This document shows positions 26,183 through 38,398 of a stretch of 64,000 nt of DNA, one piece after another. Numbering within the stretch: the first letter of the stretch is position 1; each line of letters starts with the position of its first letter. Under the pieces are notes generated by a model that was not told the origin of the DNA, searched no databases, and saw only the letters and a list, made by a program, of their open reading frames with translations. Source of the DNA: Absidia repens (taxonomy: Eukaryota > Mucoromycota > Mucoromycetes > Mucorales > Cunninghamellaceae); the NCBI GenBank assembly GCA_002105175.1, contig MCGE01000005.1, forward strand, positions 1,240,001-1,304,000. Reading direction: 5' to 3'. The position numbers and the translations under genes were made by a program.

Positions 26183-27661
26183 GTGACGTTTTGACTGACC
26201 AAGATGAATTGATTGTACAAGTGTATGATCGTGGCAATCGTTTACCCAATGGTGATGACGTTTTTCTCGGGATGGCGAAATGGAAACCTAATTTTGGCCG
26301 AAATGCTATCGATATATGGCTACGATTACAACCTAGGACAGCGGAGGAAAGTGGCTCAATTACGGGTGAAGTACGGTTACAAGCAAGTTATACCAACCTC
26401 GCTGCGGTAAGTAAAAACCTGCTTCCTAACAGATATCGTATAATCCTTTACTGATTCCTTCTGAATTCTTAAATTCTTAACTTAGACCAAGTTGACACCA
26501 AGCTCATTCCGTATCATTCGACAAATCGGTCATGGGTCTTTTGGCAAGGTTTATCAAGTGGAAAAAAGGGACACGAAACGAACGTATGCCATGAAAGTAC
26601 TCTCCAAACGGCTGTTGATCAAACAAAATGAAGTTGACCATACACTCTCTGAACGCAATGTCCTTGTCCAAACAATCACCAGTCCCTTCATTGTGACTCT
26701 CAAGTTTAGCTTCCAAACAGCGGATCATTTGTTTTTGGTGATGGATTATATACCCGGTGGAGATCTCTTTACTTACCTACAACGCCATCGTACTCTTGGG
26801 GAACATCAAGCACGATTTTTTATTGCAGAGCTGGTCTGTGCTTTAGAAGAAATTCATGCTCACAACGTGGTGTATCGTGATTTGAAGCCGGAGAACATTT
26901 TACTGGATGCCCAAGGTCACGTTGCACTGACTGACTTCGGCTTGTGCAAGGAACTCAAGGATAGTACGACCACCTCGACCTTTTGTGGTACTCATGAATA
27001 CATGCCTCCAGAAATGATTCGCAAGAATGATTATACGCAAACAATCGACTGGTGGAGTCTTGGTATTCTTTTGTATGAACTTGTGACTGGTGGTGCCCCC
27101 TTTCATTCTGTGCACTTGGATGTTCTCTATCGTCGCATCCTCAATCAACCTTTGACCTTCCCCTCCACTCGCAATCATCTCTCCCCAGAATGTAGGGATC
27201 TGATTCAACAATTGCTGCAACGAGATCCGTCCAAACGCTTAGGGGTGAATGGTGCCGCTGAAATCAAACAACATCCCTTCTTCAAAGGCATCCGCTGGGA
27301 TGCTGTCGCAAAGAAACAAACCCCTCCTCCATCACCTCAGAAAAAACCACCCTCTGCCATCAACATCCCATCTTCGTCCTACCTTTCCGCAACAGGCAAC
27401 ATGAAAAAAACCAATCATATCAGCAAAAACAAAAACAGTAACCACAACATTGGAAAGAAATCAACACAATCACAACTTGCACCTTCTTCATTGGAATCAC
27501 AGATCTCCTTCTTGACCAAAGACTCCGTACCACTTAGCTTATCAACTCAAAATGCTTTTCAAGGCTTTAGCTATATCCGTGATGATGGTCCACTTCAACC
27601 AGGCGATGATGATGATGATGATGATGATGATGACGATGACGACGATGATGATTATTACTAG
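25655..27661 (+). CDS. C2-domain AGC protein kinase, SCH9 / SCK1 type
   Basis: Three exons, 25655-26073, 26184-26406 and 26486-27661, give 605 aa. A C2-like domain (about residues 70-212) ends in EVRLQASYTNLAA, as in Sch9/Sck1. The kinase domain (about 220-478) has GHGSFGKVYQV, AMKVLSK, VVYRDLKPENILLD and DFGLCKE, plus the T-loop TSTFCGTHEYMPPEM. The usual APE is PPE here. A likely hydrophobic motif FQGFSYI lies near the C-terminus, before a tail of about 18 Asp residues. In yeast SCH9 is the TORC1 effector that controls growth, ribosome synthesis and stress; Sck1 plays a similar role in fission yeast. The TOR and PDK1 sites cannot be proven from sequence. An in-frame ATG at 25619 is an alternative start. 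Confidence 0.88.
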
Positions 27662-27987
27662 ATAGTTTATATTCGACCCTTCCCTTCTTACACTTGTATT
27701 TATTGATCTTTCTCTCTCTCTCTCTTCCCCTTCCCTAACATTTTATTTTATTATATCCACTCTTCCTGTTTTATATGATCCCAATAAAATATTATGACCG
27801 TTGACACTGTAGTTGAAAAAGTGTCTATATTGTGACATGTCATAGGACCCACCTTTATGCGGCACACACTAGCGGCGTTTGAAATTTACTTCATCTAAAA
27901 CATGTGGAAAATGTTTGATCCGCTTTTTTTGCAACTCTTTTTTCTTAATTTTTTATATCTTGGAATACTATTATACTTTGATCGATA
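27662..27987. other. Short intergenic region
   Basis: It holds the kinase 3' UTR with CAATAAAA at about 27781, and GCGGCGTTTGAAAT at 27872-27885, 103 bp before the next ATG. That motif closely matches the R4 edge block. Confidence 0.5.
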
Positions 27988-30040
27988 ATGTCAGCAGAAA
28001 GGAATGGGAAAGAAAGCTACTTGCTGTCAGAGTCTATGAAGCCGCTTAGCCCGACTGATCACCTGAAGAATGTCAATGAACTGGGATTGATGGATACCGA
28101 CATTAGCCATGTCCATGAGCAATTTATCACCAATGTAGATATCATTACACCACCGCCTTCTGCCACTTCGGATTATGATGAGGATAGCAGTCGTTTGGAT
28201 ATGGAAAACGAAATAAGCTTGGATGAAGATATCGACGACAATACCACAAACCTCACTGTGGTGACCCAAACGGTTCTGCCAACCACAGCTACTGCGATAC
28301 GCTGTCCAGTTTCAATGATACCCACCTGCTCGAAGACAACCACGGCCACCTCAACAGAACTAGCAACAGCGGATAAAACTGCAAATCAACGTCGACAGAA
28401 CCAACAACAGCAGCAACAGCAGGAACGACAGCCTTTTCGACGACGAAGTAGTAGCCAACTGGATGATTTATTGAATGAAATGGGCATACACAATTACAAC
28501 AACAGCAGCAACAATGACTTGAACGAAAGCAAAAATGACAACAATAATGATGACTGCGACGACGACAATTTGGAATCCGATTTGGATGAAGAGTTGAAGC
28601 AAATTACTGAAGCCAATCGACATATTGAGGTTCCAGCAGAACCTAATGAAAATAACTCAGCCAGGCTACATGATAACAATCAGAACAACCATAGAAATCA
28701 CCACCACCATAACCACCATCATAGCAACAACAACAACAATCACAACAGCAACAACAACAACAATTACAACAATCACAACAATCACAACAATCACAACAAT
28801 CACAACAATAACAGCAGCAGCAATAACCACAATGGTAACCATGGAAGCAACCATACCAGTCACAACAATCACAACGGTAATCACGGAAATAACCACGGCA
28901 GCCGAAATCACAAATCCACGACACCAACCGATTCGATGCATGATCGTGATCTCCGCGACCTTTTGGTGTTTTCTGACACAGCAACCCTTCGACTCAAAAG
29001 AAAATGCAATCACAAGGCTGTGTCCATGGTGTATGGAGCGGGGATTGAAGGCAATCAAATTCGAAAAGGGGCATCACCAACAACAACAGCAACAACGCAC
29101 GACAATGATAGAGAGGATACTCGGCACTACCTGATTGCATGTGATTTTAGCCATGAAAGTCTTCATGCGATGGAATGGACCATGGGAACGATGCTTCGCG
29201 ATCATGATACGCTTCATATTGTGACAGTGGCTAATCGTGATGATACGCCGGATCTTGCCGAAGAGTCTGCTTTGATGTTGGAAAATGAAGTAAATGAAAA
29301 ATCTCTAGACCCAAAAAAAAAAAAAAAAAAAGGTACACAACTCACCGATCCATTTCGTTTTTTTTTTATCCCTCTCCGTATGCGTGTGTTGTGTGTAGAT
29401 GGATCATATACTCAATGGTGTGATTGATGAAGCCAAAAAACGACTGTCCCGAATGATGTTATACGATATTAAATTAGTCTTTTATTCCATGGCTGGCCAA
29501 GTTAAGGATGTGTTGGAACAACTGGTAAGACATCCTCGATGGAGACAAACTGTATATTAGATTGATGACATGTGACATGGGGTTATAAACTTTGTTTTTT
29601 TTTGTTTTTTTTTTTGGTCGACATTAGATCCAGACGCTTCCGTTGACGATGGTTGTTTGTGGCAGCCGTGGAAGAGGCACAATGAAAGGGTAAGGAGGGT
29701 TGGAATGTGATGTATGGAAGAGTAGAAATTGTGTTGCTCACCTGCCTTTTTTTTTTTAAAAAAAAAAAAACAAAAAAAACAAAATGGGGACAATATGAAA
29801 AAGGATGTTGATGGGATCTGTATCAACATTTTTGGTCCATCAAAGTCCTGTGCCTGTAGCCGTCATCCGTCCTCAAAAGAAAAGAAAGAAGGAAACACGC
29901 CATACCATTACCGCAACACCTCTTAGTGAAAGTAAGTGAATCTCGCCCCAATGGCCCGATTTTTGTATGTTTATAGTATTGACGAACTTTTTACTCTAGG
30001 TGTCAAATCTGGTCATTTGCATGTCGATGAACTTGGTTGA
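27988..30040 (+). CDS. Universal stress protein (USP) domain protein with long Asn/His-rich N-terminus
   Basis: Five exons, 27988-29289, 29399-29524, 29628-29689, 29804-29931 and 30000-30040, give 552 aa. The first 375 residues are acidic and low complexity, with a Gln run, then a long His/Asn-rich tract (about residues 230-310). The C-terminal USP domain begins at RHYLIACDFSHESLHAMEW and continues through LTMVVCGSRGRGTMKG, then LMGSVSTFLVHQSPVPVAVI. The G-2x-G-9x-G-S pattern is that of ATP-binding UspA-type domains. The last exon gives a short polar tail. The function is probably stress or nucleotide-dependent signalling, as for other fungal USP proteins, but targets are unknown. The poly-Lys reading after residue 434 is intron, not protein. 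Confidence 0.85.
28700..28900 (+). repeat. Coding AAC/CAC (Asn/His) tandem repeat
   Basis: Inside the USP gene the DNA is an imperfect array of CACAACAAT and AACAAC units. It encodes alternating His and Asn and gives artefactual Cys-rich and Val/Ile-rich frames on the opposite strand. Confidence 0.85.
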
Positions 30041-30564
30041 AATAATTTGGGGTTTATTCTATCTGGTAGCTATTTAGTACCCTAGATTAATTTTTATTGT
30101 GTTGTATATATGTATAGTTATTTATCTGAAATAAAAACCGCAAATCAATGTATCTATATACGGTGGAAAATTTTGTAAAGTGGAAAAGCGGTATATATGT
30201 ATCTATATTAAATGACTACCGTGTGTGGACATTGATCAGGGGAGGACGCTGGATTGAGGAACCACTGATGAAAAGGCATGATTTTTCGGGGCAAGCTTGA
30301 CAGAAAATTAACTTCCTAGGAATTACCACGAACTTATAAAACATGATTTGGTCTCAATAAACTTTTGGAATTTACTGCAAAGTGAATATGCTCCGTTTTT
30401 GAAGGTATAGTATGTTTTGAGGGGAGTCATGGATATATTTTTTTTTATTTCAAAATTCAAAATAGGCAAGTGCTGGGTTTAGATTTCTCGAAAGAAAAAT
30501 AAATCAGCCACACTACACATTTGGTCCCATTTTTTTTTCTTTTTTTCTTTTTGTTCCACTCGAC
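30041..30564. other. Intergenic region between USP and DPH7
   Basis: AT-rich 3' UTR (AATAAA about 30130) followed by the DPH7 5' flank, with A/T tracts at 30439-30447 and 30531-30551. No further gene was found. Confidence 0.45.
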
Positions 30565-31626
30565 ATGACTGATCAGGCCAATTCCCTTGTATCCTTTGAT
30601 ACAGTTTATAGTGCCGACTCTACTGAATTTTGTCCCTTCCAAAATCACAACAGCTATCTTGCGTGCGGCACTTACCAATTGACTGATGAAACAAATGACC
30701 AAGATGCTCGAGTACGAAAAGGCAAGCTATATCTATTTGACGTGGATGCGAACGACATAGCCTTAGTTCAAAAGCAAGTCATTGATATGCCTGCTATTCT
30801 TGACATGAAATGGTGCCATTCTCTCATTGATGGTGAACAAGTGCTTGGAGTAGCCGACTCTATTGGTGGCCTCACATTCTATGCGCTGCGGGACGACTCG
30901 GACAACAGCTCCTCTTTGACTCAAACACAACATATTCAAGTCTCAGAAGATTCCTCAAACTTGTGTCTTTCTTTGGATTGGTCTACGCGTCGCTTCCCTA
31001 GTGCTTCCTCTCCGCAATGCGTGGTCTCTCATTCCAATGGTGATCTATCATTAGTGGAAGCTTCTGAAACGGACTGGCAAGTAAGTGAAGCCTGGCATGC
31101 ACACGACCTCGAAGCATGGATAGCTGCATTTGATTATTGGGATCCTCATCGCATTTACTCTGGAGCGGACGACATGCTATTCAAAGGATGGGATACCAGA
31201 GTGGGACTAGAGACGCCAATCTTCAGCAATCGACGACATGAAATGGGAGTGACAACAATGCAGTGCAATCCTCATCGTGAACACATTTTGGCAACTGGAA
31301 GCTACGATGAACATGTTTATTTATGGGATACACGCGCGATTCGACAGCCGTTAGCAAAGGTACATACGGATGGTGGCGGTATTTGGCGATTGAAATGGCA
31401 TCCAACCAACCCAACCTGTCTTCTCTCTGCTTCGATGCATGCCGGTGCCTTTGTGATCGATACCGAAAAATTGGCTATTTCAACCAGATTCTTGGATCAT
31501 CAATCGATGGCTTATGGTGCTGACTGGTTCTATGCTTCTTCGAATGAAAAGGAAAATGACCTTGTGGCTTCGTGCTCTTTTTACGACCATATCATGCATC
31601 TCTGGAAACCCACTACCTCCGTTTAA
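30565..31626 (+). CDS. DPH7: Diphthine methyltransferase, WD-repeat protein
   Basis: A single exon encodes 353 aa, the only long intronless gene here. It forms a WD40 propeller. Recognisable segments are SADSTEFCPF near the start, RIYSGADDMLFKGWDTR, HILATGSYDEHVYLWDTR, GGIWRLKWHPTNP and ASCSFYDHIMHLWKP. These are characteristic of DPH7/WDR85 (yeast RRT2), which removes the methyl ester from methylated diphthine on eEF2 before amidation by DPH6. Length agrees with the family. It is cytosolic. No signal peptide or unusual insertion is present. Confidence 0.94.
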   Translation: MTDQANSLVSFDTVYSADSTEFCPFQNHNSYLACGTYQLTDETNDQDARVRKGKLYLFDVDANDIALVQKQVIDMPAILDMKWCHSLIDGEQVLGVADSIGGLTFYALRDDSDNSSSLTQTQHIQVSEDSSNLCLSLDWSTRRFPSASSPQCVVSHSNGDLSLVEASETDWQVSEAWHAHDLEAWIAAFDYWDPHRIYSGADDMLFKGWDTRVGLETPIFSNRRHEMGVTTMQCNPHREHILATGSYDEHVYLWDTRAIRQPLAKVHTDGGGIWRLKWHPTNPTCLLSASMHAGAFVIDTEKLAISTRFLDHQSMAYGADWFYASSNEKENDLVASCSFYDHIMHLWKPTTSV

Positions 31627-31962
31627 AATAGACACACCCGTTACACCTACCCCCCCTCTCCCTCCCTTTCACCTAGATAGACAGACTCAATAGATATATA
31701 CATACAAACATTACATACACTAGATAGATACATATACCACTTCCTCTCCATTCGCTTTATCACTGATATGAATTCCCCTGATTATCAATAAATAAAAAAG
31801 TATACATATATATTTTACATGAATTGTTTAGTATAGGAGACATAGAATGTTGTATTGAATGTTGGTTTTTATTCAGTTGACCGCAAATGATGATATGAGG
31901 GCAGCAGCATATATAAAGTACGAAGATAAATTATTGGTCAAAAAAAAAATGTCTAAGCTAAT
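31627..31962. other. Convergent 3' flanks of DPH7 and ATP18
   Basis: Short AT-rich region with CAATAAATAAA at about 31788 on the plus strand. No gene is seen. Confidence 0.4.
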
Positions 31963-32323
31963 CTAGTGATCCTTCTTGCCAGCAGATACTAATAAAAAAA
32001 GATAAAGAAGGGATGGTGAGTATGGGTTCCATATGTGTTTCCAGAAGCTATTTCCTGTTTTTTAATATTATTATTAAATATGTGACGTCTACGTACAGGC
32101 AGGGTTTCTGGGGTCGTTTCTGTATTGGTCGGCTAGAAGAGAAGGAAAGAAAGGGAAGTAAGTGCGCTATAGTCGTTATTACTAACGCCATTGGTGGATT
32201 GAACTTACAATTGATCATGGCGTCTTGCATCTTGGCTACAAGGAAAAGGACAGACACCCCACCGATGATGAAGGGAGCAGCAGGACGGAGTACAGGAGTG
32301 TTGAATTTGCGAAGACCAAACAT
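31963..32323 (-). CDS. ATP18: Mitochondrial ATP synthase subunit i/j
   Basis: Three exons, 32323-32209, 32132-32097 (36 nt) and 31988-31963 (26 nt), give 58 aa, matching the roughly 59 aa of the yeast protein. The N-terminal FGLRKFNTPVLRPAAPF, one TM helix (IIGGVSVLFLVAKM) and the NDPRNP motif are diagnostic of subunit i/j. It is a small inner-membrane subunit of the F1Fo ATP synthase Fo sector. The two tiny terminal exons would be missed by most automatic annotation. The start is the first ATG of the frame. Confidence 0.93.
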
Positions 32324-34089
32324 TGCGATATTTTTGGAGAAAGAAAATAATAGAAGAAGATAATGGTTGTTTTTTCGCAGTTGTACCCGCCAAAAAAAAA
32401 AACTCCCAGCATCGCCCCCCCCTCACCTCTCGCGCACTAAAAAGTCACGACTGGTTCAAATTCCGATAAAAACGTCGGTGGGCATGAATTTTTGATCAAA
32501 GGCCACACACAGAAAGAAATTATACTCGGTAGAAGAGTTGTGAGATACGGGTTTGTGAATTTTGATGGGATATTATTAGATGACTCTGTATTTTTGTATT
32601 TTAGCGGGTGGTCCCTTAAGGTCCACCTAGTTTCGTTTGGGGATTTATCTATTTTATTATACCAGTTGTGAAAAGAAAAAACCAATAAAATTTATACAGT
32701 ACTGTACAGTATGTCCAGTCTAATGAGGTTTACAACATTTTATAGGGGATACTACGTTGTTGCCATGGTTTTACGTCGATTAATATCAATGATTGAGCGG
32801 GAATAGGAGCATGTTTCATATAAAGTGACCTAAAGCTGGCAACTACTTACCAGGGCCTCGAGTGGCGGGAACAGAGACAAAGTAGCCATAGAGAGTAATC
32901 TAGGAAGCTGGGGAAAATATCTAAAGTGTTGACTACGCTTTCGACAGGGAATAGATTTATTTATATGTGTCACTGGGGTGAAGTAACCATAGTGGGTCAG
33001 TTAGCAGAACGCCGCGTTTTAATATAACAGTCATAAAACAACTACAATAATGATAATACTCACTATCTGATGACTCAGAGGATGGTTAATAAGGTATACT
33101 TTATTGGAAGCAATACAGTAAATACCAAGTTAAGGACAAAGGGGTTCATTGTAACAAGAGATCTAATGACGGCAACATGGGTGAAAATATTACGAGTTTT
33201 AAAGGGCAGTCCACACTAAACCAAAAGGGCAATTGTAAAAGGAGATATAATATGCTGTACAGCACTGTACAGTACAAAACTTGAGAGAAACTCAAGGATA
33301 TTTTTTATTGAAGTATTCAACAACGGTCAACACTTAATCAAAAGAAATGACGGTAGTAAAAAGGAATTTATTGTGCAAGGCATGAGAGAGACTATTCAGA
33401 CATTTGTCATTGAAACAAGTAAAAAGAGACAAGTTTTATTCAGATGTAGATACAAACTATGGTCATCCTAATACTAAGCTAAGCTAATGAAGACGTCCAA
33501 AGGCTAACCAATGGTAGGTCAAAATCCTGAATCCAAAATGAAAGGGTTTCCCCACGCATGTTGTAATCCCTGTCCTGGAAACCCTTTTAAACTAATCCTA
33601 AAACTATTCTAAGATCACCATAACCTGTAAGAAGTTTTTCGGTGAAGAAAAAAAAAAAAAAAAAAAAGGAGAAAATGGATAAAATGGCCGAAAATAACAA
33701 TCAGGTGGGCGGCGTTTGAAATGGGCTTTTTTTGTCTCTTACTGAACTCTCAGTTCTGATCATTTCATCTGAGCGATTACCTTTTTTCAGTAGATGTTTT
33801 TCAATCCTTTTTTTTTTTTCGAGCGCACACAAATTTTGAAATAAAGATGATAGGCAATATATATTTACATTTTTACTTATACCCATTACTGTTACTCTTT
33901 AATTTAACTGCAAATAATCTGACTCGAATCTCCCCTTCCCGCTATTATCATTTTTTTTTTCCATTAAACATCAAACATATTGTTGTTTGCATCAGCAATT
34001 TATATTATAAATTGGTGTTATTATATATTACTGTATTGTACATTTATTTTCATTTCATCAAGGAATGGCATAAATTGGATTAATTGAGA
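32324..34089. other. Intergenic region with repeat copy R4
   Basis: ATP18 5' flank (32324-32460), with a C run at 32414-32422 and TTCAAATTCCG at 32455-32465. R4 then fills about 32690-33735. The remainder up to 34089 is AT-rich flank of the tetraspanin 3' end with no supported gene. Confidence 0.45.
32690..33735 (-). repeat. Dispersed non-coding repeat, copy R4
   Basis: The longest well-kept copy. Hairpin arms are AAGGGTTTCC (33542-33551) and GGAAACCCTT (33577-33586). The edge block with GGTGGGCGGCGTTTGAAAT lies at about 33703-33721. At its far end the copy starts with ACAGTACTGTACAGTATG (about 32696-32713). Within it are several minus-strand AATAAA-type modules. No coding frame is present. 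Confidence 0.75.
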
Positions 34090-35124
34090 TTATGTTGTAA
34101 AGCCTTTATGGGCTTTAGTATGATAGTATGACTTTTTGAAGCATGAGTCAGGAGATGTCTCGATAGCAGAATCCACCATGGTAATCGAACTTTTCTTCAT
34201 CCTTTGCATGGAGATAGAATCTCCTGAGTAGATCATTCTGGTGCATAGCAATGTGATGCTATTACAGGTCGCAAGGACTTCAATGCTGATGGCAGAAAAA
34301 AGAATGATATAGACGATGGCTAGTTCATGGCCTATAAAATGAACAAGTGGTTCAAAACAGGGTGGATAGCTTGTTTTATTGTTTGTTGTCGAACAAACAT
34401 TGCTTGCCACTGGGTGGTCCAGTGGATTTGCAAATCCACAGCATGAGAACTACCATCGAAATATAAAAAAATTCAGGGGTGATTAAAACGCCGACTCGTC
34501 TTTGCATGAGTTTTTTTTTTTTTTTTTTTTTTTTTTACCTTTTCCTGGGCATATTCTCGGTATTCCTTAGATGCTTCCGCCCACGTTTTACTTAACCACA
34601 TTTTAGAATTGGCTGTTAGCTGATATACTACAATTGCGGTTATAATTTGAAAAGCAAAGGCAATAATAACTACCACAAGGTAGATGATGTGAATTGTTTT
34701 TCTTTCCCGGTAAAATGCACCAATTATACCAATGACAGCTGTGAATAAAAGTATAACGCCTAGGATGTTTATCACTGTTTTAAGAAAGATGATAAAAAGT
34801 AGGGGGTGATAACTAGAATGTTTAGCAAGATTTTCTTTCTATCAAGGGGCCGTTCTTTCTTTTTATCTTTATTTTTTTGGTCTCTTACTCTTTAAAATAT
34901 TGATTGGGAATAATATGGCACCTTCAAACTTCTGTTGGCTGGTCATTATTCCAAAAGCAACCAAGGCACATCCAAAGGCAGCGATTAAAAAATTGACCAC
35001 AATTAAATAGCTTTTACTGAGTCTACAATGAGAAAGAAAATAAAATTTGAATGGGTTTATATCTCATTCCCCAGCCATATTTTATAGATAACTTTGTTTT
35101 ATTTTACCTTTCACAACAAGTCAT
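34090..35124 (-). CDS. Tetraspanin
   Basis: Four exons, 35124-35108 (17 nt), 35022-34889, 34774-34539 and 34449-34090, give 248 aa. Four TM helices are visible: YLIVVNFLIAAFGCALVAF, VILLFTAVIGIIGAFY, IIYLVVVIIAFAFQIITAIV, then the large extracellular loop, and LAIVYIILFSAISIEVLA. The loop contains the hallmark CCG (SCCGFANP) and further Cys residues (NVCST, PPCFEP) suited to disulfides. The N-terminal MTCCE offers palmitoylation-type cysteines. Tetraspanins organise membrane microdomains; in fungi some are needed for appressorium or hyphal functions. The protein has no specific class signature that I can name. Confidence 0.82.
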
Positions 35125-35303
35125 TATATTTTATATATAGTTGTAAAATACGGAAGTATTATATATTCTCGACGGGAGTACTGGGGTAATTAAACGAGTG
35201 GGATGAAGATAAATGATACTGATGTACAGATTATGAGCTGAAATATCAAGGAAAGGAAAAGAATGTGAAAAGGAAAAATAAAAGAGAAGAGATAAAATGA
35301 ATG

Positions 35304-35452
35304 CTAATAAATAAAGGAGTAGGCAATTACTGCTATTAGGCACAAAGCTAAACTAAATATCGTTTGTGAAAAATCAGGGGCAAATTTAGGAGAAACGGCC
35401 CCCTTTTCCCTGGCAGTTCTGGCTTTAAACTCACTTGAATCACAGGTAGAAT
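35304..35452 (-). CDS. Candidate terminal exon of a small tail-anchored protein (partial)
   Basis: A minus-strand block after a TTTTTTGCAG acceptor reads about 48 codons to a stop. It has a polar N-terminal part (SSEFKARTAREKGAVSPKF) and one C-terminal hydrophobic helix (TIFSLALCLIAVIAYSFIY). This is the shape of a tail-anchored or single-pass small membrane protein. No upstream coding exon with an ATG could be joined convincingly, so the gene may be partial or the block spurious. It lies between the tetraspanin and LARP1 starts. Confidence 0.3.
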
Positions 35453-35763
35453 CTGCAAAAAAGGAAGAACTTTGAGTATAAGCTTGTTCTTTTTAGATTG
35501 TATGACCAATATATTCATACAATAGTTAAGAAAAGAAGAATTAATACAATGGGCTTGTTAGCATGATCAGTGACAACAATCTGTCAATGCCCTTCCTTAG
35601 GTGGTTCACACCAGAATTTTAGATTTCAACCCCCGCCTCGTGATTTCAGTGGCTGAGAAATAGTGGCTTGATTGCCCTGATTGAACAAAAAATAAAAAAC
35701 GAAAAATGGGCAAGGAACCTTTTTCTTTCCCTTTTTCAAACACTATATTTGACAAAATCGATC

Positions 35764-38398
35764 ATGGTCAGTGCTACGAACGTCAATACACCTGTAGAAG
35801 AAACCGAAAAAACCTCAGTTGAAAATCAAGTAGTCCCTGCCCCCATTCCAAAAGTGAACGTCTGGCAAGTCAAGCAATCTATCAAATCCAACACTCTTAC
35901 AGGTAATTACATAATTGGTAATTCCAATTGAAAACGCAGCTGATACTTATACTTATTCGTTGTTCCTATTGGTATAGAAAAAGAAGAATCCACATGGCCT
36001 GCCCCTCAAGAAGCTTTGGAAAAGCAAGACAAGGAAGAAGTCAAGGAAGAAAAGATTGTTGTGCCTAAAGGTAATAGCAGCGGCAATTAGCTCGTACCAC
36101 GACATGGAGCAACATTTGACTAACAAAATTATCATTATCTACTATTTATTTTAGCTAAAGGTCGCGGAACTCCTTACACACCTACTATCACTCACTCATC
36201 CTCAACTCCTCGCCTTGGTTCTGGTCGTGGAAACATCGGCAGTGGTAACGGCATCAAAAAATCAACAGGCGCTCGCAAACCTCGTCGCACCAATAACCAA
36301 CCTTCCAAAGAAAAGGACGCTGTCGCCAAAGATTCAGTCATCAACAAAGAACCCGAAAATGCAACCAAGGAAGTTACTGACAAGAAGGATGCGATTTCAA
36401 TCAACACAGACAAAGATCTTCCCGTCAAAAAGGATACTCCTGCATCTCAACCCACTACCCCCACACCTCGTGCTTTAAACAAAGAACCAACTATTCATCG
36501 CCAACACAACAAAGAACGCAATCATTCCTCAAACTCAACAACCCGTCGTGGTCCTCGTAATGGAAACAACCAACACCGGTCATTCAACAATCGTCGCCCT
36601 GTCCTTGTCCACGAAGATATGTTAAAGATGTACATCACTCAACAAATTGAATACTACTTCAGCATCGACAACTTGTGTAAGGATATCTTTTTGCGCAAAC
36701 AAATGGACTCGAATGGTTATGTTGAATTATCCTTCTTGGCGAACTTCAACCGTGTCAAGGGGCTGACGACTGATTTGTCCTTGATCCGTGATGCTCTTAC
36801 TCAAAGTCAGGTGGTTGAAGTCACTTCCGAAAACAAGATTCGAAAACGTGAAGGCTGGGAAATGTGGGTCTTACCTCCTCGCAATGGTTCCGCTTCTACG
36901 ACTAGTGCCACTATCACTGTGACCAATGGATCAACTACCACAATTGACAGCAAAAACACTCCACCTTTGAATGCTCCTGCCGTCAAGTCTACAACTACCC
37001 CTGTCAAACCTGCTCAAGCACCTATGCCTACTTTACCAGCATCAATGAAAAAGACAACTCCTTCAGCAAAACCTAAGACCAAGAACGATGAAGAAGATGA
37101 ATTGTTTGATTTTGATGATGAATGGGTAGATGGTAGCCGACCCAACACTGTCAAGAAGTATTACCTATCTGACGACGATTCCGAATTTGACGACGACGAA
37201 GATGATGACTATGTGGATGATGATATGATTGCTCGTATTATGATTGTGACCCAGCGCAAACGTGACCGCTCTCATACCTCTTTTGACCGATCCAAGATGA
37301 ACGATGAACTCTCCGAAATGATCAACGAAGGCCTTTATCAATATGAATCTGGATTGGGTGGTACCAGCAAATCGAAAAATGAAAAGGTGGCTACTGTTGA
37401 CCGCGAACACTTCGCTAAACAAAAGGAAGAATCGATTACCAATGCCTCTACTACCGAAGCTAAGCCCATCAAAGAACAACAAGCTCCTCGATTCTATCCT
37501 GTCCAACCTGAATCACTTCCAAGCAGTGCTTTCTACAGCGGCAGTCTTCGATCCACAACTACTCCCTCATCTCTCACCAATGCCTCAGCCACTAGCAACG
37601 GAAACAACAAAAAGATCGATCACGCCGATGTTGGCTGGGTTCTCTCTGATCAACCTTACCATCCTAGCGACATTGCCTCTTCTCTCAGCAAATCCGTTGA
37701 ATTGGGCTCTTCTATGGATATGGCTCACTCGATTCCCAATTTCCAACACCCATCACACAGTCTGTTACGCGAAAAGGGCTTTGTCCAACACAAGTATTAC
37801 AAGTACCATGCCAAGGCTCTCAAGGAACGCAAGCAACTTGGTGTTGGTCAATCTCAAGAAATGAATACCTTGTTCCGCTTCTGGTCTCACTTTTTACGCG
37901 ATCACTTCAACAAACGTATGTATCGGGAATTCAAGAAACTCTCTGTGGAGGATGCCAACCAAGATTACCGCTACGGTCTCGAATGTATCTTCCGATTCTA
38001 CTCTTATGGTCTTGAAAAGCGTTTCCGCAAGGATGTGTTTGATGACTTCCAAGAATTGACGCTGATGGATGTCGAACATGGTCACCTCTATGGTCTTGAA
38101 AAGTTCTGGGCTTATCTTCATTATCGCAAGGAAAACAAAAAGACCAAGCAATGTAAGGTGGACGACAGGTTAAAGGAACTTTTGGCAAAATATCACTCTT
38201 TGGATGACTTTAGGCAAGCTGGCTCCGTGAAGAAGGATGTGGATGGCCCTTATAAGGTTCCCAACCATGGTGTAAGTAGAACCCCCCATCCCGTTCACCA
38301 GTGTCGATGATATATGGTATAGATAGGTGATATTGACTGGATATATTTTTATTTTCAAATAGAAACCTCGTGGAAGCATCAGTGGTACCTTGGCTTAA
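35764..38398 (+). CDS. LARP1: La-related protein 1 (La motif plus DM15 repeats)
   Basis: Four exons, 35764-35902, 35978-36070, 36155-38271 and 38363-38398, give 794 aa. Residues 1-225 are disordered, with RGG-like, Lys- and Asn-rich stretches. The La motif (about 230-310) contains [20 protein letters not shown] and a long stretch to LIRDALTQS. An acidic segment follows ([16 protein letters not shown]). The DM15 region (about 612-735) has three helical repeats, seen in [53 protein letters not shown] and [17 protein letters not shown]1 binds the cap and TOP sequence of ribosomal protein mRNAs and links TOR to translation; the DM15 cap-binding residues were not checked one by one. The start is the second ATG of the frame, after a C/T-rich leader. 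TTTCAACCCCCGCC lies 125 bp upstream. Confidence 0.93.

Noticed and set aside
28643..29058. Cys-rich (repeated CDC units) and Val/Ile-rich open frames on the minus strand
   Set aside because: They are shadows of the Asn/His codon repeat in the USP gene, with no splice or start context.
29290..29427. Poly-Lys extension of the USP first exon
   Set aside because: A GTAAAT donor at 29290 and an acceptor at 29397-29398 restore the USP domain, so this stretch is intron.
32450..32470. tRNA B-box-like GGTTCAAATTCC
   Set aside because: No A box, acceptor stem or cloverleaf can be drawn around it; it fits the promoter/edge motif better.
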